Source: Pseudodesulfovibrio cashew
GTDB lineage: Bacteria; Desulfobacterota; Desulfovibrionia; Desulfovibrionales; Desulfovibrionaceae
Assembly: GCF_009762795.1 (NCBI RefSeq)
Contig: NZ_CP046400.1
Location: 3,493,501 to 3,557,500 of the forward strand
Direction: 5' to 3'
Length of the DNA: 64,000 bases
Shown here: positions 7,157 to 14,773 of the stretch, piece by piece
How the letters are laid out: every line of letters starts with the position of its first letter
Numbering within the stretch: position 1 is the stretch's first letter
Made by a program: the position numbers and the translations under genes
Notes under the pieces: generated by a model
Told to the model about the DNA's origin: nothing
What the model saw: the letters and a program-made list of their open reading frames with translations, nothing else
Databases searched by the model: none

Positions 7157-7769
7157 ACAGAGCCCTCCCGATAGCTTTGGCAGCTTCGCACCGTTCATTG
7201 TCACGAAAACTCAAATAGTGCCGCGTACTAGCCGGGTCACGATGCCCGAGAGCAAGTGATGTTTCCGTAAAGGCGTCTACCTTCTCTCCATCGGCAACAC
7301 GCTGGAGAAAATAGGTATACATCCGGTCTGCGAACGTTTTGCGCATAGAATGGGTGGACACTTGATCCACAACACCACAGGACTCAAAACACGACACCAA
7401 GACCCGGTGCGCTTGAGAGGGGCTGATAGCCCTGTTGCCTCTCCGTTGGGAACGGAAAAGGAAGTCGTCTGGGGCCGGGTATTCAAGGGCTCGTATCAAA
7501 TCTAGCACTGCCTGCTGCCCCTCAGGCGGCAAGAAGGCGGTACGCCCTTCCTTGCTGCCTTTCATGTTGCGTTTAGGCACCTTGACCCGTCTGCGGACAA
7601 GCCTCCTCGCCACCACGTCCTTAATTCTCAAAGACAACATTTCGGAAATACGAAAGCCGCACAGGACTCCGAGGATAAACAGGCAACGATTACGCACCTC
7701 ATACCGACCAGAGAATGACGTCAACACGCGGCGCACTTCCGCTTCTGTCAGCGGACGACACCCCTTCAT
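7149..7769 (-). CDS. Catalytic-domain-only tyrosine recombinase
   Basis: A 206-residue protein containing just the catalytic domain of the lambda integrase family: Arg40 (CGFRISEML), Lys near 70-73, His140-x-x-Arg143 (THSMRKTF), His176 (LGHRDP) and Tyr185 (STRHYLSF). All catalytic residues are present, yet the N-terminal core-binding domain of usual 300-400 residue recombinases is missing. GGGAGG lies 4 bases before ATG 7769, so the short form is the likely product. It is a second tyrosine recombinase besides the integrase at the island edge. Confidence 0.8.
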   Translation of the reverse strand: MKGCRPLTEAEVRRVLTSFSGRYEVRNRCLFILGVLCGFRISEMLSLRIKDVVARRLVRRRVKVPKRNMKGSKEGRTAFLPPEGQQAVLDLIRALEYPAPDDFLFRSQRRGNRAISPSQAHRVLVSCFESCGVVDQVSTHSMRKTFADRMYTYFLQRVADGEKVDAFTETSLALGHRDPASTRHYLSFRDNERCEAAKAIGRALYD

Positions 7770-7829
7770 GCTGCCTCCCTTACGGTCTCAGAATATGAGG
7801 GGGCCGCAATATCCTTGCATGCCATATTT

Positions 7830-8018
7830 TTATGCATTTTCCCCATCCTTTGTTTTCTGCTGGACGTAAACGTCCGCACTATTAACGACCAATGACGCAC
7901 AATTTATTTCGTCAAAGACCTTCACCATTATTGATACGATCCGCTTAGCGGTTCCTCTTCCAAATCCATTTTCTCGAAATGCCTTCTCAAAAGCTCTCTT
8001 CGTAACACCATCAAACAC
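7830..8018 (-). CDS. Small hypothetical protein with GTG start
   Basis: A 62-residue frame starting at GTG 8018, preceded by GGGAGG at a 6-base spacing. The product is mixed basic/hydrophobic (RAFEKAFRENGFGRGTAKRI) and might fold as a small DNA-binding or HU-like helix pair, but no family is recognised. It is codirectional with the replication protein upstream and the recombinase downstream. The overlapping frame 7928-8233 on the same strand crosses the iterons and is less likely. Confidence 0.45.
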   Translation of the reverse strand: MFDGVTKRAFEKAFRENGFGRGTAKRIVSIMVKVFDEINCASLVVNSADVYVQQKTKDGENA

Positions 8019-8110
8019 ACTCCACCTCCCAAGACGCCGACGTGCAAAGCTGCGGCTTTGTACTCGTCCTTCATTAAATCCTTCTCTTTATCCTTAAAAA
8101 TATCCTTAGT

Positions 8111-8221
8111 GGGTAACTCATGCACCGTGACGGACTGAGTTAAGAGCAATCCGTGCAGCCATACGAGAGGGTAATTCGTGCCTCTTGTGGGTAATTCATG
8201 CCGATCAGGGGTAATACGTGC
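8111..8221 (+). repeat. Iteron-like repeats, candidate replication origin
   Basis: A 13-base unit, GGGTAA-(T/C/A)(T/A)C-(G/A)TGC-like, occurs at 8111, 8169, 8189 and 8209; the last three are exactly 20 bases apart. Examples are GGGTAATTCGTGC and GGGTAATTCATGC. A degenerate copy is at 8144. The cluster directly follows the stop of a winged-helix replication-type gene, the usual place for plasmid-like iterons bound by a Rep protein. Confidence 0.65.
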
Positions 8222-8232
8222 GGAACGAACCA

Positions 8233-8976
8233 TCAGGTCTCACCTTCAAGTTTCGAGTTGAGATAGCTAACGGATTTCACATGAGGAGGGTAAACAAACA
8301 CTCTCCAGTGAGTTTCATTGTCGTGGGCAGGCTCTATAAAAAAATTGTCTTGCAATGACCTAAGAGCGTTAGACCACACACGAGGCCCAATTCCAGCAAA
8401 CTGCCTAAGAACAACAGGCTCAGCGTTACAATAGTCAGCTAGACGCCGATCCAAATATTCATACCACTCATCGTCTTGGAGCCACTCACCATAATCAGGA
8501 TCAAGATCGGGCCTAGGACTTCCAAAAAAACGAAATGCCAACGACAGACTTCTGGCTGCTGGGGTCAGTTCAGACCAGTTCCCCCCATCAATGAATATCG
8601 ATGGTAAAATGATCCCGTCAGCACAACTTGCTGGGAATCGATAAATTTTGGATCGACGCCCAGTCCTTAAAATACGCTTAGAAATTGAGATGACCTTTCG
8701 TTTCTCCAACTCTAGGGCGGCACTTCTGACTGTTTTACGTGTCAAACCTGACATAGCGGCAAGCCGCCCCTCGCTGGGGAATGCTTCCCCCTTATTGTCA
8801 GCATGCCTCAACAGTGTCGGCAAAAGGGCTTGGGCAGACCGGCCAAGTTCACACCATAAGCTAGGGCGGTAACCATTCGGCCCATTAAGGCCGACCAAGT
8901 CAGATGGAAGTAGCTTAAAATGTCTGTCCCATTTGGGTTCAACCCAACGGAACCCGCCAAAATCACTTGATGCCAT
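8233..8976 (-). CDS. Winged-helix replication initiator-like protein
   Basis: A 247-residue protein with a central winged helix (about residues 60-115: AFPSEGRLAAMSGLTRKTV) of the type found in phage O-like and plasmid replication proteins. The C-terminal half, rich in aromatic and acidic residues, is not recognised. Iteron-like repeats follow its stop, supporting a role in initiating replication of the excised island. A transcription regulator is the main alternative. It lies between the AlpA-like gene and the recombinase gene, all in one direction. Confidence 0.6.
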   Translation of the reverse strand: MASSDFGGFRWVEPKWDRHFKLLPSDLVGLNGPNGYRPSLWCELGRSAQALLPTLLRHADNKGEAFPSEGRLAAMSGLTRKTVRSAALELEKRKVISISKRILRTGRRSKIYRFPASCADGIILPSIFIDGGNWSELTPAARSLSLAFRFFGSPRPDLDPDYGEWLQDDEWYEYLDRRLADYCNAEPVVLRQFAGIGPRVWSNALRSLQDNFFIEPAHDNETHWRVFVYPPHVKSVSYLNSKLEGET

Positions 8977-9060
8977 CGCAAAGCACCATCACGGCAAAAA
9001 AGGTATCTGGAAGAAATGAGGGAGTACAGATAGCGGCACTTAGGCAACGCAGGTACATGG

Positions 9061-9258
9061 CTAGCCTTCTCTTTCAGAAAGCTTGTCCACGGCAGCCCGA
9101 ATCTCCGTAGCAGGCCAAACGCTTGTCCTGTTTACTTTGATTGGCTTAGGGAATTTGCCAGCTCTTATTCCTCGACGAAAGGTACTCTCGCTGACAGATA
9201 GAAAATTAAGAATTTGGGGTAAACGGGCAAAGCCCTCTGTTGGAAAAATCGGATTCAT
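9061..9258 (-). CDS. AlpA-family transcriptional regulator
   Basis: A 65-residue protein with the AlpA pattern: GFARLPQILNFLSVSESTFRRGI, then KFPKPIKVNRTSVWPATEI. AlpA proteins activate excision genes of P4-like and satellite islands. ATG 9258 is supported by GGAGG 4 bases upstream; the open frame extends to 9303 but without a site. It is between the integrase pair and the replication gene, the classic position in satellites. Confidence 0.85.
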   Translation of the reverse strand: MNPIFPTEGFARLPQILNFLSVSESTFRRGIRAGKFPKPIKVNRTSVWPATEIRAAVDKLSEREG

Positions 9259-9363
9259 ATTTCCTCCACTTGCTTGAAATAATGACGGCCTTAGCCGCTT
9301 CATGACTTATGGAGGAAGGTTAGGACTTTAATCGTCAAACACGCAAAGCACCTAAAAAAATAA

Positions 9364-10221
9364 TTAGGTTCTAGTTTTCTTGCTAAACCCAACCACGCTC
9401 TTTTTTTCTATGCATTCTATTGTCTTACGGTAGTAAAAGCCGAACTCATCAACCGAGTTTTCAAGCTTTAACTTGTACAGGTCATAAGCCTTTATAAAAC
9501 TTGCCTTAGCCCTTTTAAGCGAACAGTGGTTTTGCTGAACATAATCCCAAATCCATAAACCTACGGCTCTTTTTATAACTGAATTTAATGGAACTCTCGC
9601 CATTGGAGTGGTTTTTAATAGTTGCGTCTTCACTCTTGCAAGCCTGGAAAGTTCACCATACTCATGACTACCTGTTAAATGAGTATTCCGTAGCTCAGAA
9701 ATATTGTAAGAAATTTCATTTTCTCCCATTCCATGAGGAATCATGTACGCCTTTGCACTTTGTTGCCTCTCAATCGCAGTTACACCATCATAGATCATAT
9801 TAAAACAATTCCCGCGAGACAGGCCATACTTATCAGCAAGATATTCAACCCAACTGTCATTAATGCTTAAATCTACCCCAAAAGGATAAAGCTCTCTGTC
9901 TATGGAAGCATAGTCGCTTTCCAGCCGATAGCTAAACGAGCCCCTTTCAAGATCGCTAACTATCTCATGGGCAGAATGATAAAAACGACAGTCGCCTAAC
10001 GTAAGCATAATATTAGGAAGAGGCGGGTCAAAAGAACAGACAGTCCAACCGTAGACATTTTCTTTAGACATCTGATCTGGCAAACGCTCACCCTTGAGGA
10101 TGGCTCGAAATATCAAGTCATTATTAATTGACGCCCTCCTGCCATATTCCCACTGCCAAAACAGGAGGAAATTGACTTCCTCCTGCAATTTTTCTCTTTG
10201 ATATTCCTCAATTTTTGCCAT
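9364..10221 (-). CDS. Unknown AT-rich island protein next to the integrase
   Basis: A 285-residue protein that I do not recognise. It is rich in Tyr, Asn and Lys, has no signal peptide or clear membrane segment, and its codon use is AT-richer than its neighbours, suggesting a separate origin. ATG 10221 follows the integrase stop by 8 bases; a TTG at 10233 overlapping that stop is an alternative, so translation is probably coupled to the integrase. It sits where satellites often carry accessory cargo. No catalytic motif was found. Confidence 0.55.
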   Translation of the reverse strand: MAKIEEYQREKLQEEVNFLLFWQWEYGRRASINNDLIFRAILKGERLPDQMSKENVYGWTVCSFDPPLPNIMLTLGDCRFYHSAHEIVSDLERGSFSYRLESDYASIDRELYPFGVDLSINDSWVEYLADKYGLSRGNCFNMIYDGVTAIERQQSAKAYMIPHGMGENEISYNISELRNTHLTGSHEYGELSRLARVKTQLLKTTPMARVPLNSVIKRAVGLWIWDYVQQNHCSLKRAKASFIKAYDLYKLKLENSVDEFGFYYRKTIECIEKKSVVGFSKKTRT

Positions 10222-10229
10222 TTTAAAAC

Positions 10230-11444
10230 TCAATTCGCTTTCGCAAAAAGGGGAACAACTTTGCCGCCAGCTTTCAAGCTATCGAGGTAATCCGCCCACG
10301 CTTGCATCATCTTTTTTCGCTCGGGCAGGTGTTCAGCATAGTTGTAGCTGGCCCTAACTTTATCTTTCGGAGTGTGCGCCAACTGCCTTTCAATAGCATC
10401 CTTGTGCCAGCCATGCTCATTCAGCAACGTTGACGCCATGGACCTAAAGCCGTGGCCTGTCATTTCCTCCTTATCGTAGCCAAGACGCCGAAGAGATACA
10501 TTAATGGTATTCTCTGACATGGGGCGTGAAGCTGTGCGTACACTCGGAAAAACGTATCCAGACGGGCCGGTAAGTTTGTAAACCTCAATCAGAATTGCCA
10601 CAGCTTGCCTAGAAAGGGGCACAATATGAGGACTCCCCCCTTTCATTTTTGATTCCGGTATTCTCCACTCGCACGCTTCAAGGTCTACTTCACTCCATTC
10701 GGCGTTCCTCAACTCTCCAGGCCGCACAAAAACCAAAGGGGCTAATCTAAGGGCACAATGAACAACAAAAGTCCCTGAAAAGCCATCTATGGCCCTTAGA
10801 AGTGGACCTATTTCTTTAGGATCGGTAATCGACGGGTGGTGCTTCACCTTCCTGGCCGGTGGGATTGCACCTTTTATATCTGCTGCGGGGTCACGCTCTG
10901 CGCGTCCAGCGGCCACGGCATAACGAAAAATTTGAGACATTATTTGCCGAACACGCCTAGCAGATTCAACAGCACCACGCTTTTCACAACGCTGCACAAC
11001 CCCCAACATATCTTCAACCCCCAAATCTGAAATAGGACGCTCTCCGATGAACGGAAACACGTTCTTTTCGAGACGTTCAATGGTGGTCTTTGCATGACGC
11101 CCACTCCAACCGGCAAGGTTCTTTTGAAACCATTCACGCGCGACAGCTTCAAATGCTTCACTCGCGCTGGTCCGCCGTTTGTCTTCTTTGCGCTTTCGAG
11201 AGGGATCAATCCCCTGAGCAATGAGCGTTTTTAGCTGGCTACGTCTTGTACGAGCATCCTGAAGCGTGATGTATGGATACGTGCCAACAGACAACCCCGT
11301 CCGCTTACCATTCATCTGAAAACGGAATCGCCACCATTTGCGCCCCTTGGGGCTAACGACAAGAGCAAGACCCTCTCCGTCATTCAACGTATATTCTTTG
11401 GCTCTCGGCTTCGCTGCTTTTATCTTCGCATCAGTCAACGGCAT
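10230..11444 (-). CDS. int: P4-type tyrosine integrase
   Basis: A 404-residue integrase with an N-terminal arm-binding DUF4102 domain (LTDAKIKAAKP through GLSVGTYPYITLQDAR), a core-binding domain (about 95-190) and the catalytic domain. Arg241 (VRPGELR), His331-x-x-Arg334 (GHGFRSM), His357 (QLAH) and Tyr367 (ASYNYAEHL) are in place. It is the gene nearest the 3' end of tRNA-Ser(UGA), so this tRNA is the probable attachment site. A perfect 14-base-arm palindrome lies upstream and may control it. Confidence 0.92.
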   Translation of the reverse strand: MPLTDAKIKAAKPRAKEYTLNDGEGLALVVSPKGRKWWRFRFQMNGKRTGLSVGTYPYITLQDARTRRSQLKTLIAQGIDPSRKRKEDKRRTSASEAFEAVAREWFQKNLAGWSGRHAKTTIERLEKNVFPFIGERPISDLGVEDMLGVVQRCEKRGAVESARRVRQIMSQIFRYAVAAGRAERDPAADIKGAIPPARKVKHHPSITDPKEIGPLLRAIDGFSGTFVVHCALRLAPLVFVRPGELRNAEWSEVDLEACEWRIPESKMKGGSPHIVPLSRQAVAILIEVYKLTGPSGYVFPSVRTASRPMSENTINVSLRRLGYDKEEMTGHGFRSMASTLLNEHGWHKDAIERQLAHTPKDKVRASYNYAEHLPERKKMMQAWADYLDSLKAGGKVVPLFAKAN

Positions 11445-11473
11445 AGGGCTCTCCCGGGAAAATGGTACATCAA

Positions 11474-11503
11474 AAAGTGGTATATTTTGAAATATACCAC
11501 TTT
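11474..11503. promoter_or_regulatory. Large perfect palindrome upstream of int
   Basis: Arms AAAGTGGTATATTT and AAATATACCACTTT (14 bases each) flank a TG spacer. Outside them GTACAT (11465-11470) and ATGTAC (11504-11509) form another inverted pair. It begins 30 bases before the int start codon, so an operator or integrase/excisionase site is likely. Confidence 0.6.
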
Positions 11504-11580
11504 ATGTACACTTTGCACCCGGCCTGTCAAGACTCCTCACGACTCGTCCAGACCGCTATGGATTTAACAATAGCAACAAA

Positions 11581-11603
11581 AAAGCCCTCTTAGTGAGGGC
11601 TTT
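11581..11603 (-). terminator. Terminator after tRNA-Ser(UGA)
   Basis: On the minus strand AAAGCCCTC-ACTAA-GAGGGCTTT is followed by TTTG. It lies about 35 bases past the tRNA 3' end. Confidence 0.75.
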
Positions 11604-11636
11604 AGACTCTTCCTGAACGTAAGAGATTTTGAAATA

Positions 11637-11728
11637 TGGCGGAGAGGGAGGGATTCGAACCCCCGGACGAGTTGCCCCGCCTCTGGTTTTCAAGACCAGC
11701 GCATTAAACCGAGCTCTGCCACCTCTCC
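11637..11728 (-). tRNA. tRNA-Ser(UGA)
   Basis: A 92-base class II tRNA. The acceptor stem is GGAGAGG/CCTCTCC with G73 and encoded CCA; the T arm contains GGTTCGAATCC; the anticodon loop CTTGAAA gives UGA; the long variable arm is typical of serine. The integrase-bearing island starts directly at its 3' end, so that end is the likely attB core. No second copy of the 3' end was noticed in positions 1-11,600, so the other junction probably lies before the window. Confidence 0.95.
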
Positions 11729-11769
11729 GTGGGAAGGCTCCGGACAAGGGCGTCCGGTGCGGGAGACAC

Positions 11770-11798
11770 CTTGTATGAATCCCACTATTGATTGTCAA
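11770..11798 (-). promoter_or_regulatory. Promoter of tRNA-Ser(UGA)
   Basis: On the minus strand TTGACA, 17 bases, TACAAG, about 40 bases before the tRNA. Confidence 0.6.
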
Positions 11799-11834
11799 GC
11801 GGCATCGGACAGTGCGCTTCAATGACAACCGCCT

Positions 11835-11863
11835 TTGACATGGCTCAATCCATCCCGTAAGGA
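11835..11863 (+). promoter_or_regulatory. Possible fur promoter
   Basis: TTGACA, 17 bases, TAAGGA; the -10 match is poor. It lies 40 bases before the fur start codon. Confidence 0.35.
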
Positions 11864-11902
11864 GCTATGAGTACACGTGCACACAAACGGACTTGATATA
11901 CC

Positions 11903-12337
11903 ATGACAAAACCACAAGATGTCTTCGCCCGCTACCTTGCGGACCAGAACCTCAAGATGACCCCGCAACGCAGGCTCATCCTCGATACCTTTCTCAAACA
12001 AAACGACCACCTGTCGTCGGAGGAACTGTACGCCAAGGTGAAGAGACGCGACAAATCCGTCGGCCAGGCAACAGTCTACAGAACGCTCAAACTGCTCAAC
12101 GAATCCGGCCTGATCGAGCCCCTGGATTTCGCTGACGGCGTGACCCGATATGAGATGAGCTACGGCGAAAGCCACCACGACCATCTCATCTGCGAATCCT
12201 GCGGAGAAAACATCGAGATCCTGGACGAGACCATAGAGGCGCGGCAGGAGGAACTGGCCCGGCAGCACGGGTACACCCTCACCAGGCACAAGATGTACCT
12301 TTACGGTATCTGTGAAAAGTGCCGGAAAAAGAAATAG
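11903..12337 (+). CDS. fur: Fur-family metalloregulator
   Basis: A 144-residue Fur-family repressor. The N-terminal winged helix (residues 1-80) includes LKMTPQRRLILDTF and VGQATVYRTLKLL; the dimerisation and metal domain has HHDHLIC, CESC and a final CEKC, giving two CxxC pairs for structural zinc. Ligands fit Fur proper, although PerR or Zur subfamilies cannot be excluded by eye. It is monocistronic and convergent with the PilZ gene. In sulfate reducers Fur controls ferrous iron uptake. Confidence 0.8.
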   Translation: MTKPQDVFARYLADQNLKMTPQRRLILDTFLKQNDHLSSEELYAKVKRRDKSVGQATVYRTLKLLNESGLIEPLDFADGVTRYEMSYGESHHDHLICESCGENIEILDETIEARQEELARQHGYTLTRHKMYLYGICEKCRKKK

Positions 12338-12451
12338 GACCGATTCGTCCGGCTCCCAGCCAATCCCCGTAATCCCGCCATTCGCCTTATGCGACTCCGC
12401 CGGCAGACGTAAATCGCCTTGCCGGAGGATACTGGAATATCTTTAAAAGGA

Positions 12452-13438
12452 TCATTCAGCCTGTTCGAGAAAACGGGCCAGTGCGGGTATTTCTCCGTCC
12501 AGTTTCTTCCAAATGTAACCGCTGCCCTCTTTCTCTCCCGAAGCCATGAACTGAATACCCAGCCCGACGCTGCCGCCCTTGCCGGAGAATCGGCTGCGGA
12601 CGGTTCCTATCGCGTTGAAGTAGGAGTACTTCTTCGTATCCCGATTCCAGACGCTGACTCGAAGCACCAACTGGTGCCCCGGAACCAAAGACGGCAGCTT
12701 GCCCACGGGATTGAGGATAAGCAGACGAATGCCGCCGGGCGAAATATCCTCGACGGCCAGACGCATTTTATCGCCATAGCGTTTGGGGTTGTTCACGGTT
12801 TGAAGGTCTGGCCGGGCCATCCAGAAGGCGTTGCGCTTGGTGATATCCCATGCCTTGACGCGGACTCCGCCTTCCCGGGCCACCAGCTTTCGCGAATGCC
12901 TGCGCCGAATCACGAAGCGATAGCGAATCGGAGTCAGCAGAGTCATGGACCGGATTGTCGCGCCCCGCTTGTCTGCGTGCCCGACAAAAGTGACGAACGC
13001 ATTGAGCTTGCGGCCCGAATAGGTGAACGGCTTGCAGAAGCAGATGACCCTGGCATTCTTCAGCTTCACCGCCGTGGGACGCACATCCACCAGCTGCAGA
13101 CGCATCTTGCCTCCCACAACCTCCTGGACCCGGACATTGCCGAGCTTTCGCCCAACGCCCTTCCCGGTATACAGGTACATGTCGAGCATCACGCCCTTGG
13201 AGACCAGGTAGTTCTGGACGATGCGATGGGTGCGCATGGACAACAGACGGGTGAAGAAACGCAGGACCTTGAACCCGATGAGCTTGTGGTAATACCACAG
13301 GGCCACGGCGACGACCACGGGTACGGCCACCAACAGAATGTCGGTGAACACTCCCACCAGGTCAACCCGGCCGGATCCGCTTTGAAACGTCCTTTGCACG
13401 TCCCGCAGATAGTCAAACTGGGCCATGTATTCCAGCAT
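12452..13438 (-). CDS. Membrane-anchored PilZ-domain protein
   Basis: One membrane segment near residues 30-50 is followed by a YcgR-like N-terminal region and a PilZ domain: the Arg-rich motif RRRHSRK (178-184) and DISPGG (231-236) are the two cyclic-di-GMP contact motifs. It is therefore probably a c-di-GMP effector at the inner membrane, acting on motility or surface attachment. An internal start at Met5 is possible. It has no codirectional neighbour. Confidence 0.8.
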   Translation of the reverse strand: MLEYMAQFDYLRDVQRTFQSGSGRVDLVGVFTDILLVAVPVVVAVALWYYHKLIGFKVLRFFTRLLSMRTHRIVQNYLVSKGVMLDMYLYTGKGVGRKLGNVRVQEVVGGKMRLQLVDVRPTAVKLKNARVICFCKPFTYSGRKLNAFVTFVGHADKRGATIRSMTLLTPIRYRFVIRRRHSRKLVAREGGVRVKAWDITKRNAFWMARPDLQTVNNPKRYGDKMRLAVEDISPGGIRLLILNPVGKLPSLVPGHQLVLRVSVWNRDTKKYSYFNAIGTVRSRFSGKGGSVGLGIQFMASGEKEGSGYIWKKLDGEIPALARFLEQAE

Positions 13439-13753
13439 GCCGCTCCCATTTCGTGGTCAAGGAATTGACAGGGAAACCCTCCCTCTCCAATGCCTTGCAA
13501 AGACAGTACCTTTCACCACAAGAACCCAGCCCGTCAACCAGGCAGACCGAATCCCCGCCACTGCCATTAGAGCACATCCCCGGCATTTGACCAAGAGCCC
13601 TGCCTCGCGTCCGAGAGCCTACTACGGCGAGAGGAATGTTACAATCCTGCAATAATCCACCTGAAGCCAGGCACAAATGCTTGTGCAGGGTATATAGACC
13701 CGGTCCTGCGTTCGTTCCCAAAGACGGACGGCACTGAAAAGCGACAATCCCCA
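13439..13753. other. Divergent intergenic region
   Basis: This 315-base stretch separates two divergent genes and presumably holds both promoters. The clearest structure is the inverted repeat GCACAA-ATGC-TTGTGC at 13671-13686, about 70 bases before the PhnD-like start. No open frame with a ribosome site was seen. Confidence 0.45.
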
Positions 13754-14770
13754 ATGACGGATACCCGAATGAAATATACCTCCCTGTTACGAACCTTCGC
13801 GTTGACCATCGCCCTCCTGACCAGCCTGACTTTCCGGCCCGGCGACGCCGATGCCAACCCCGGCGGCCTGACCATGGGGTTCGTCGCCGCCGATTCCAAA
13901 GAACTAACCCTGGAGCGATGGCAGCCTATCCTGGACGATCTGTCGAAGGAGCTTGGCATTCCTGTCCGGTCAGTCGTGCTCGACGATTACGCCGGCATCA
14001 TCTGGCATTTGGCCATGAACAAGGCGCAGATGGCCTGGGTTGGTAACAAGGCCGCATTGGAGGCCGTGGACAGGGCCGACTGCGAAATCATGCTCCAGGT
14101 GGTGAACGCCAGGACTGGGAACGGATACTACTCTCACCTGATCACAAGCAAGGATTCGCCACTGAATAGCGTGCAGGACGTCCTCGACAACGCCGCACAT
14201 CTCACTTTCGGCAACGGCGACCCCAACTCCACGTCCGGCTTTGTGGTGCCCGGATACTACATCTTCGCCCGACGAGGTCTTGATCCCAAGACCTTGTTCA
14301 AGCGGGTGGTGAACAACAACCATGAAAAGAATTTCCATGCGGTTGCCAACGGTACCGTGGACGTGGCCACCAACAACAGCATGGCTCTGGTCCGCTATCA
14401 AATTCACTATCCCGACCAACGTGCCGGAATCAAGATCATCTGGACATCCCCGCTCATTCCCAGCGACCCCATCGTGGTCCGTCGCGACCTTGACCCCGCC
14501 CTACGCCAGCGCATCGAGACCTTTCTCAGCAACTACGGAAAAAAGACCACAGGCAAAAGCGACAGGCAGACCACCTGGGAAAAACAGATCCTCGCGGGAC
14601 GAGACTGGGCGGAATTCGCCCCTTCGGACAACTCGCAACTCGCCCCCATTCGCAAGTTGGAGCTGTTCAAGATGCGAATGCGCATCCAGAAGGACGACAC
14701 TATTCCCTCCGAGACGAAAGAAGCGCGGCTCCAAGAAATCGACACCCGCCTGAAGGAACTCGAACAATAA
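13754..14770 (+). CDS. PhnD-like periplasmic binding protein
   Basis: A 338-residue PhnD/SsuA2-type solute-binding protein with an N-terminal signal segment (about residues 6-35), MGFVAADSKELTLERWQPIL and a GDPNSTSGF phosph(on)ate-binding-loop-like motif. Homologues bind phosphonates or related oxyanions. No ABC permease or ATPase follows; a histidine kinase begins 3 bases after the stop, so it more likely presents a ligand to that sensor than to a transporter. The start is uncertain (Met1 or Met6); neither has a strong ribosome site. Confidence 0.75.
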   Translation: MTDTRMKYTSLLRTFALTIALLTSLTFRPGDADANPGGLTMGFVAADSKELTLERWQPILDDLSKELGIPVRSVVLDDYAGIIWHLAMNKAQMAWVGNKAALEAVDRADCEIMLQVVNARTGNGYYSHLITSKDSPLNSVQDVLDNAAHLTFGNGDPNSTSGFVVPGYYIFARRGLDPKTLFKRVVNNNHEKNFHAVANGTVDVATNNSMALVRYQIHYPDQRAGIKIIWTSPLIPSDPIVVRRDLDPALRQRIETFLSNYGKKTTGKSDRQTTWEKQILAGRDWAEFAPSDNSQLAPIRKLELFKMRMRIQKDDTIPSETKEARLQEIDTRLKELEQ

Positions 14771-14773
14771 CCG

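Noticed and set aside
7928-8233. A 101-codon minus-strand frame across the iterons.
   Set aside because: Its repeated NYPL/ELPT peptides simply reflect the DNA repeats, and the overlapping GTG gene at 7830-8018 has a better ribosome site.
13660-13690. Sigma-54 promoter before the PhnD-like gene.
   Set aside because: GGCAC is followed by a GC at the wrong distance (13 rather than 10 bases between GG and GC); it reads better as an inverted repeat.
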